Source: Mesostigma viride
Taxonomy: Eukaryota; Streptophyta; Mesostigmatophyceae; Mesostigmatales; Mesostigmataceae
DNA length: 64,000 bases
Direction: 5' to 3'
NCBI GenBank assembly: GCA_009746045.1
Contig: RPFO01000667.1
Coordinates: forward strand, 7,217,046-7,281,045
Below the pieces are notes generated by a model. It ran no database searches. It saw only the letters and a list, made by a program, of their open reading frames with translations, and was not told the DNA's origin. Positions 61,134 through 64,000 of the stretch are shown here, piece by piece; position 1 is the first letter of the stretch; each line of letters starts with the position of its first letter. A program made the translations under genes and the position numbers.

Positions 61134-63581
61134 GAAGGACACAATGCGCTGCACTGGGCCGCCTTTAACGGCCACCTGGAGGTGGTCAAATACCTGGTGG
61201 AGGAGAAGGGGATGGACGTGGACGCCAAGGACGAGGTAGGGTGTTGGGCTGTGCTTTGTTGTTACACACTAGAGTTAGAACCGATGGACCTGTGCTTGCC
61301 TCTCAACTCCCTGCGAATTTCGTACCTTGGCGCTTAACTTGGGATGCTGTTGGCTTTGGAGTGCGTTGCTCTTGCTCAAGGCAGCGAGGATACTTGAAGT
61401 GGTGCAACGGATCTGCATCAACTGAAGTCTCATGTACAACTTGTCAGTGTGTAACCCCAGCGGGCTCCATGACTTGGTGATTACCTGGGCATGCTGCGTG
61501 TTGCGGTTCGGATCCCCGGCCCTGCGTGAAACAGTATTGCGACATGCCGCTTCATAGAGCTGCTGAGTGGGGCCACCTGGAGGTGGTCAAGTACCTGGTG
61601 GAGGACAAGGGGATGGATCTCAACACCAAAGGCCAGGTAAGTGTCCTGCCAGGCTTGAGGAAGCAGATAGAGGACTTTCTCTCCTTCTTGGCTTGGAAAT
61701 GCTTCTTGGATGCCTTGACACGGCTTTGTGGATGCATTCACAGCTATCTGTGGTCTCATCCCCATTTTTATGCAAAAGCAGGTTGGCCAAAATGCGCTCC
61801 ACTACGCTGCCTCTTGCGGCCACCTGGAGCTGGTCAAGTACCTGGTGGAGGACAAGGGGATGAATGTCGACACCAAGGACAATGTACGTTCATGGGCATC
61901 ATTGCAAAGCCCATGGGCAGCTGTCCAGCCGACTCTGTGCTTGCTTTGGGTCACTGTCCTCCTGCTGTGTAGAAAGTACATGGCATCGTACCGAGTCATG
62001 TGTCTAGCAGTATGCATGGCAAAAGGAAAGTAGGAAAATCTGGTGCCATTAGCAAACCCTGCAACCGCTTTAGATGGGAAAGAATCACAGCATGTTCGGT
62101 TCTTTTTTCCTGTTGATGTCATTTTCTTTGCACTTTTTTGCATGGTGAAGTCTCTTTTGTTTCTGCTGTGTATTTTATGGAGGACGGGAGTCGAAACTTT
62201 GTCAAGAGGGTGAAGAAGATGGATATTCCTGATTTCATCACATGGGACCCAAGCGGTATTTCCTTGAAGTGGCTTTGTCTGACGCAGCTCGTGGCACAAG
62301 TTTTTGTAATGTCAGATTGGCCTGTGCAGCATCCATGAAGCATTTCTATCTGGCAGCTCTGGCATACGTAATCTTGAGATGTTCGTTAACCGTACAACCG
62401 CTCTATTCTGTGGCAAGATTGTGGCATGAAGGTAATATCGCAAGAGTGTCCAAGGGCCACACCATCATCATCATTACTCATCCACATTAGGCTCATGTGG
62501 TCTACGAAGAATACGGCAAAGAAGAACACGGCAACATGCTAGGCAAACTGCAGCTGCTAGAAATAGCTGACATGAAGATAATCTCGCAAGAGTGGCCAGT
62601 TAACGGGCCACACCATCATCATAATTACTCATCCGCTTTAGGCTCAGGTGGTCTACAAGCAATACGGCGACATGCTCTGCCAGCCAAATCGCAGCTGCAA
62701 GAGTTTACTTTATTATAAAGAAAGTGTGTTCAAATAACCAGGATGCTAAGGAAAAAGCCTAATGGAGTTGCATGGGAGCAAAGGCCCTCTGACAGCCATC
62801 GTCATGAGCCCCGCTGGAAGAGATGAGACCCATTTTAGTGACAACCGTAGTGGCTGGAACGATGCCATCTGGTTAGCCCCACCCAACAACCGCATCATTC
62901 CTTACCTGGAATACGGCTGTGCTGGGATAGTGCAAGAAGCACGCTGCCCCTATGCCTGCCTGTAGAAGGGAGCGAGGAGCGCATCTCCCGGCCTTTGGTG
63001 GGGATGGCAGCACTGTTGGGATAGTCGAAGAAGCATGCTGCGACTGTTAGGCCGCCCTTGTGTCTGCCTGTGTGAGGGATTGGTGGGCAGATTACCCCGT
63101 CTGGTAGCAGAATATTTGGTGGGGAGCATGTTTTGCCAAGCAATAACACTACTCGTGCACGGGGCAGACCCGATGATGTGGCATGCTGTCTACCACTGTA
63201 GCACGCACAGGCAAAGAGCCCGCTGTTTCTGGTGTCAAGACGATCATTTGTTAACCCTTACTTCTCGAGGTGGCCCTAACACAACATATCTTCTTAGCAC
63301 ACAACACATTTCACCCCTGATGTGCCTGCTGCCGCCAATCATCCTACCACACACAGCTTGGCAGGACACCCCTGGGCCAAGCCGAGGCAAACAAGCATGT
63401 GGACGTGGCGCACTTCTTGCGTGAGGCCAAAGGGAAGGCGGAGCAGCAAGCGGCGGAAGAGGCCACGGCAAAGGCGGAGCAGCAAGCGGCGGAAGAGGCC
63501 ACAACGAAGGCGGAGCAGCAAGCGGCGGAGGATGCCAGGCAGGATGTGGTGAGTCTGGATGCTACGCTTGGCCGCTTCTAG
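61134..63581 (+). CDS. ankyrin-repeat gene, unit 2, with KAEQQAAEEA C-terminus
   Basis: Exons 61134-61235 ('GHNALHWAAFNGHLEVVKYL'), 61535-61636 ('YCDMPLHRAAEWGHLEVVKY') and 61782-61883 ('VGQNALHYAASCGHLELVKY') are each 102 nt, phase 0/0, one ankyrin repeat. A terminal exon from 63365 (after CAG) reads 'GQAEANKHVDVAHFLREAKG', three KAEQQAAEEA-type repeats and ends 'DVVSLDATLGRF' TAG at 63579-63581. The terminal exon enters in a different phase from 61883, so one exon in the 1.5-kb gap may be missing. The 5' start is not found and may lie in unit 1, making one larger gene. Charged helical tail after ankyrins suggests an oligomerising or scaffold protein. Confidence 0.75.
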
Positions 63582-64000
63582 CCTGAGCGTGCAAGGGCGC
63601 AAAGTCGTACCCCAAGTATTGTTTGCTGCGATGAGGAAAGAAAGCGATTTCTTGGCTGGTCCACAAACAGGTTGGATGAATGTGAGTACGCGATGTGTCC
63701 TTGGACCAACCCTCTTTCTGCTGCAAGGCTTGTGGGTGTCGACCATTGGTCAGAGCTTTGTATGATTTCTCTGGCACAGAGTCAGCAGCTGAGCTGCGGT
63801 CGGCCTTTCATGTCCGCATGTATCCAGGGACCTTACTGGCAAATATCCTGTGCCTGGACGCATCATTGCCAGTTTAAGTAGGACTGATAGCTTTAGATCA
63901 GAAAAGAGTACTGGTTATCCCAAGCTTTCGGCAGGGTTGATGTACCTCCAGGTTGAGTTGCTGGTCACTGAGCACTTTGTCATCTACCCCTTGGTGATAT
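63582..64000. other. spacer repeating 56895-57301
   Basis: Homologous to the spacer after the 56.5-kb exon and to the start of the Cys/His exon region, so a third tandem unit probably begins at the window edge. Confidence 0.6.

Overview
This window is eukaryotic nuclear DNA. Coding sequence is split into short exons with GT-AG introns, and much of the rest is microsatellites, minisatellites, DNA transposons and one complete LTR retrotransposon. Two genes point to the green lineage (green alga or early streptophyte). One is an S6-kinase with the plant-type N-terminus and plant-type 'DFINGGHLFFQLY' hinge. The other is a CDCA7-type zinc-finger gene. The species cannot be named from the sequence.

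Layout. 1-3.3 kb: a minus-strand exon fragment, then plus-strand ankyrin-like exons. 3.36-4.8 kb: a 37-bp satellite of about 39 units carrying paired TGACG motifs. 6.7-7.3 kb: a weak small-gene candidate. 8.6-13.9 kb (minus): an S6K-like AGC kinase, 4 exons, about 798 aa. 14.7-20.1 kb (plus): a 6-exon gene of about 204 aa whose product looks like a small protein family of Bacteroidetes and their phages, with an H-x14-S-A-G-C motif; it is the most unusual gene here. 20.7-22.6 kb: a 1.8-kb element with 315-bp inverted ends around a decayed L1-ORF1-like reading frame. 23.56-33.02 kb: a Ty3/gypsy chromodomain retrotransposon with 778/780-bp LTRs and a 5-bp target duplication, inserted in a dispersed repeat whose uninterrupted copy lies at 48.0 kb. 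35.0-39.2 kb: two nested DNA transposons, the inner one splitting an open reading frame. 41.2-45.9 kb: a second copy of the phage-like gene with the same exon lengths but a frame-broken first exon. 48.5-49.2 kb: a Penelope-like reverse-transcriptase fragment. 50.6-53.3 kb (minus): a CDCA7-like gene, 5 exons, 400 aa. 56.5-64 kb: a tandemly duplicated ankyrin-repeat locus with 102-nt phase-0 ankyrin exons and a KAEQQAAEEA-repeat C-terminal exon.

Two themes cross gene boundaries. First, introns carry expanded simple repeats, mostly pyrimidine-rich on the sense strand, and paralogous introns carry different ones. Second, introns hold decayed copies of the 3' splice site plus the first codons of the next exon (several in the kinase, one in the phage-like gene). 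Exon boundaries were read by eye from splice signals, phase and protein family knowledge. No database search was possible.
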